Positions 4,418 through 5,720 of a DNA stretch of 5,720 bases are shown in pieces; positions within the stretch are counted from its first letter, which is position 1; each line of letters starts with the position of its first letter. A program made the translations under genes and the position numbers. The notes below the pieces were generated by a model. It did no database searches. It had not been told where the DNA came from and worked only from the letters and a program-made list of their open reading frames with translations. Source of the stretch: an uncultured Alphaproteobacteria bacterium (GTDB taxonomy: Bacteria > Pseudomonadota > Alphaproteobacteria > Rs-D84); contig CALCGS010000034.1 of assembly GCA_937901165.1 (NCBI GenBank), forward strand, positions 1 to 5,720, given 5' to 3'.

Positions 4418-5112
4418 GGTTTATTTACAACCCCAACCTCGTCCCCATAAATCAAAATGTATTTTGAACCATCGCGTAATATCAACGCCCCCCTATCATT
4501 TATTCCAACGAGTTCATAAATTTTCCCCTTGTATTTAACCCTTTTATTTATCCCCATTGCAAAATTCATCCAACAATCACGCACATCTGAAAACAACATA
4601 TTTTTCATTTTTTTCATATTCTTTAATAATCGAGATAAAATAACATCAATGGATACGTCAACGTATTTAGATATTTTTGTAGTTTTATAATCTGGCACTG
4701 TTGGACATGTTTCTATATTTATACCGATTCCTATTATTGCAAAGCCTTTGTAATATTCTATTAAAATGCCAGATATTTTTTTTCCATCAACCAATATGTC
4801 GTTTGGCCATTTTATTTGTGGTGCAATCCCCAAACTGGTCAATGTGTTTGCAACCGCAACCGCAACCGAATACGATAATTTTCCATCTGGTTCGTCTGTT
4901 TTATAAATAAAACTGACATATAAATTACCATGATGCGAAACCCATTTTCTGTTATATCTGCCACGACCATTTGACTGTGCAGCAGCAACAACAACGCAAT
5001 TATTGCATGCCCGTCTTTCATCAATCATCGAACGTGCAACTTCTTGGGTGCTTGACACTTTTTCCATACAAAATAATTTATATTCCGCCAAGTTTATATA
5101 CCCCATTGTCAT
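4414..5112 (-). CDS. birA: Biotin--[acetyl-CoA-carboxylase] ligase, without N-terminal HTH
   Basis: This 232-residue enzyme makes biotinyl-AMP from biotin and ATP and transfers biotin to a lysine of carboxylase carrier proteins such as AccB. The motifs are all present: SSTQ (residues 20-23), the nucleotide and biotin loop QSNGRGRYNRKW (46-57), KWPNDILVDGKKISG (101-115) with K112 matching the catalytic lysine, GILIE (115-119) and GIGIN (128-132). A C-terminal SH3-like domain ends near YGDEVG. No DNA-binding domain is fused in front, so it is a monofunctional ligase and not a biotin repressor. Conservation begins near residue 5, so the start is the ATG at 5112 or the one two codons later. Neither has a good ribosome site, and both lie inside the winged-helix gene, so translation is probably coupled. 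It is a host housekeeping gene directly beside the phage module. Confidence 0.92.
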   Translation of the reverse strand: MTMGYINLAEYKLFCMEKVSSTQEVARSMIDERRACNNCVVVAAAQSNGRGRYNRKWVSHHGNLYVSFIYKTDEPDGKLSYSVAVAVANTLTSLGIAPQIKWPNDILVDGKKISGILIEYYKGFAIIGIGINIETCPTVPDYKTTKISKYVDVSIDVILSRLLKNMKKMKNMLFSDVRDCWMNFAMGINKRVKYKGKIYELVGINDRGALILRDGSKYILIYGDEVGVVNKP

Positions 5113-5500
5113 TTATTATAAATTTTGAACCATAAAGTTTTCTTAAATTATAAATTGCCGTATCTATTGTATGTGTGGTTATATCAGGAGAATAGCCCAG
5201 TTCTTGCTTTAATTGTTCAGCACTGATTCCGCCAGTTTTATACAAACATATCAATATATTATTTTGTATTTGCGGCAACACAGGAATTTTATCCCCAAAA
5301 ATGTTATGCATCACATTGGTATTTTCAGTTGCATGTAATATCAAAGACTTTAAATCAATTAAATCTATTGATTTGGTTAAATTAAAATCATCCAAATTTA
5401 CATCCAAAACACCCGGTTTTTCAGGAACATTTGCCCCTAATTCCGTCAATATATGACGCCAAATTTTATCAGACGACCAAACTTTAAATCCATTTAGCAT
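5078..5500 (-). CDS. Receiver-less OmpR/PhoB-type winged-helix protein
   Basis: The C-terminal part of this 140-residue protein (about 74-138) follows the OmpR/PhoB effector fold. There is a helix (LPQIQNNILICLYKT), a GGISAEQLKQELG turn, the recognition-helix pattern SPDITTHTIDTAIYNLRK (104-121) like the family's DTRTVDVHIxRLRxK, and a wing ending NDNGVYKLGG. The N-terminal 70 residues are too short for a receiver domain, lack its phospho-aspartate layout, and are not recognised. A helix (about 43-60, SIDLIDLKSLILHATENT) may serve in dimerisation. The protein is therefore probably a DNA-binding regulator not controlled by phosphorylation; its target is unknown. No clear ribosome site precedes the ATG. 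Its last 35 bases overlap birA, making the two an operon, though a link to biotin control is only a guess. Confidence 0.65.
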   Translation of the reverse strand: MLNGFKVWSSDKIWRHILTELGANVPEKPGVLDVNLDDFNLTKSIDLIDLKSLILHATENTNVMHNIFGDKIPVLPQIQNNILICLYKTGGISAEQLKQELGYSPDITTHTIDTAIYNLRKLYGSKFIINDNGVYKLGGI

Positions 5501-5549
5501 ATTTTAAGACTACAACTTTATGTTTTGTTTGTCCAACAAAAATGATTTT

Positions 5550-5720
5550 TTATTTTATATGCGAATCGCAAGATTCTATGTATTTTGTAAAATCATCCAA
5601 TTTTGAGCCGGTTGAAGCCAATATTTTTGATATACTGTTGGTTGACGGCCATCTGGGCTGGCCTTCTTTGGACCAACGTTTACTTTTTTTAAAAGTAGTT
5701 GGATCTAAACCGCTGCTTTT
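5550..5720 (-). CDS. Small HTH regulator, alphaproteobacterial repressor type, N-terminus missing
   Basis: The window holds the last 56 residues of this gene; the start lies beyond 5720. GLDPTTFKKSKRWSKEGQPR (residues 4-23 of the fragment), WPSTNSISKILASTGSKLDDF and a short tail match the HTH portion of the alphaproteobacterial repressor group with the pattern GLDPTxFNxSKR...GxxRWPSTESLxKVLxATGxxLxxF. In many members this HTH is followed by an S24 peptidase (LexA/CI-like) domain. Here the protein ends in TAA about 12 residues after the HTH, so it is HTH-only and cannot self-cleave. The stop is 49 bases before the winged-helix ATG, on the same strand. It could be a host regulator or a phage repressor remnant. 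The intergenic gap shows no convincing promoter. Confidence 0.75.
   Translation of the reverse strand, partial: KSSGLDPTTFKKSKRWSKEGQPRWPSTNSISKILASTGSKLDDFTKYIESCDSHIK

Noticed and set aside
4701..5024. Frames within birA on both strands
   Set aside because: birA has every motif of its family in one uninterrupted frame, so these are shadows.

Overview
The window looks like a metagenomic contig. From about position 440 onward it is a low-GC genome that reads best as an alphaproteobacterium carrying phage genes. The evidence is a repressor-type HTH with the GLDPTTF...RWPST signature common in alphaproteobacterial regulators, a monofunctional biotin protein ligase, and capsid, scaffold and tail proteins of a podovirus-like type that I recognise from alphaproteobacterial prophages. 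TGA is used as a stop, so the code is standard. All genes right of 440 are on the minus strand, so the biological reading order is right to left.

Left end (1 to about 440): this part does not belong with the rest. Positions 1 to about 80 read on the plus strand as a piece of a family 3 beta-glucosidase. About 55 to 375 read on the minus strand as the middle of an ATP-grasp enzyme. The two reading frames run into each other head-on, and both are much richer in GC than what follows. About 376 to 440 is of unclear origin. I treat this end as an assembly chimera, and it cuts off a phage tail gene.

Right end (4414 to 5720): host-like genes. In transcription order these are the end of a small HTH protein, a winged-helix protein of OmpR/PhoB type without a receiver domain, and birA, which overlaps the winged-helix gene by 35 bases.

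Middle (about 440 to 4417): a phage lysis and morphogenesis module. It starts with a near-consensus promoter whose -35 overlaps the birA stop and whose -10 lies in an inverted repeat. Two intrinsic terminators follow within about 85 bases of the predicted start. Next come a SleB-type cell-wall hydrolase, a two-helix holin-like protein, a capsid scaffolding protein, a lysine- and alanine-rich histone H1-like protein, the major capsid protein, a small conserved virion-associated protein, a tail tubular (gp11-like) protein, and the start of a tail/virion protein of the FxxGExSP...RRPG type. Lysis genes first and morphogenesis genes second, behind a promoter with immediate terminators, resembles the lambda late operon. 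Further terminators after the H1-like gene and after the small virion protein imply antitermination or extra promoters.

No terminase, portal, integrase or replication gene is in the window, and birA is directly upstream of the lysis gene. The module may be a prophage edge, a degraded prophage, or a domesticated capsid-producing element. The most distinctive feature is the H1-like gene, which sits with its own terminator and a possible promoter between scaffold and capsid.
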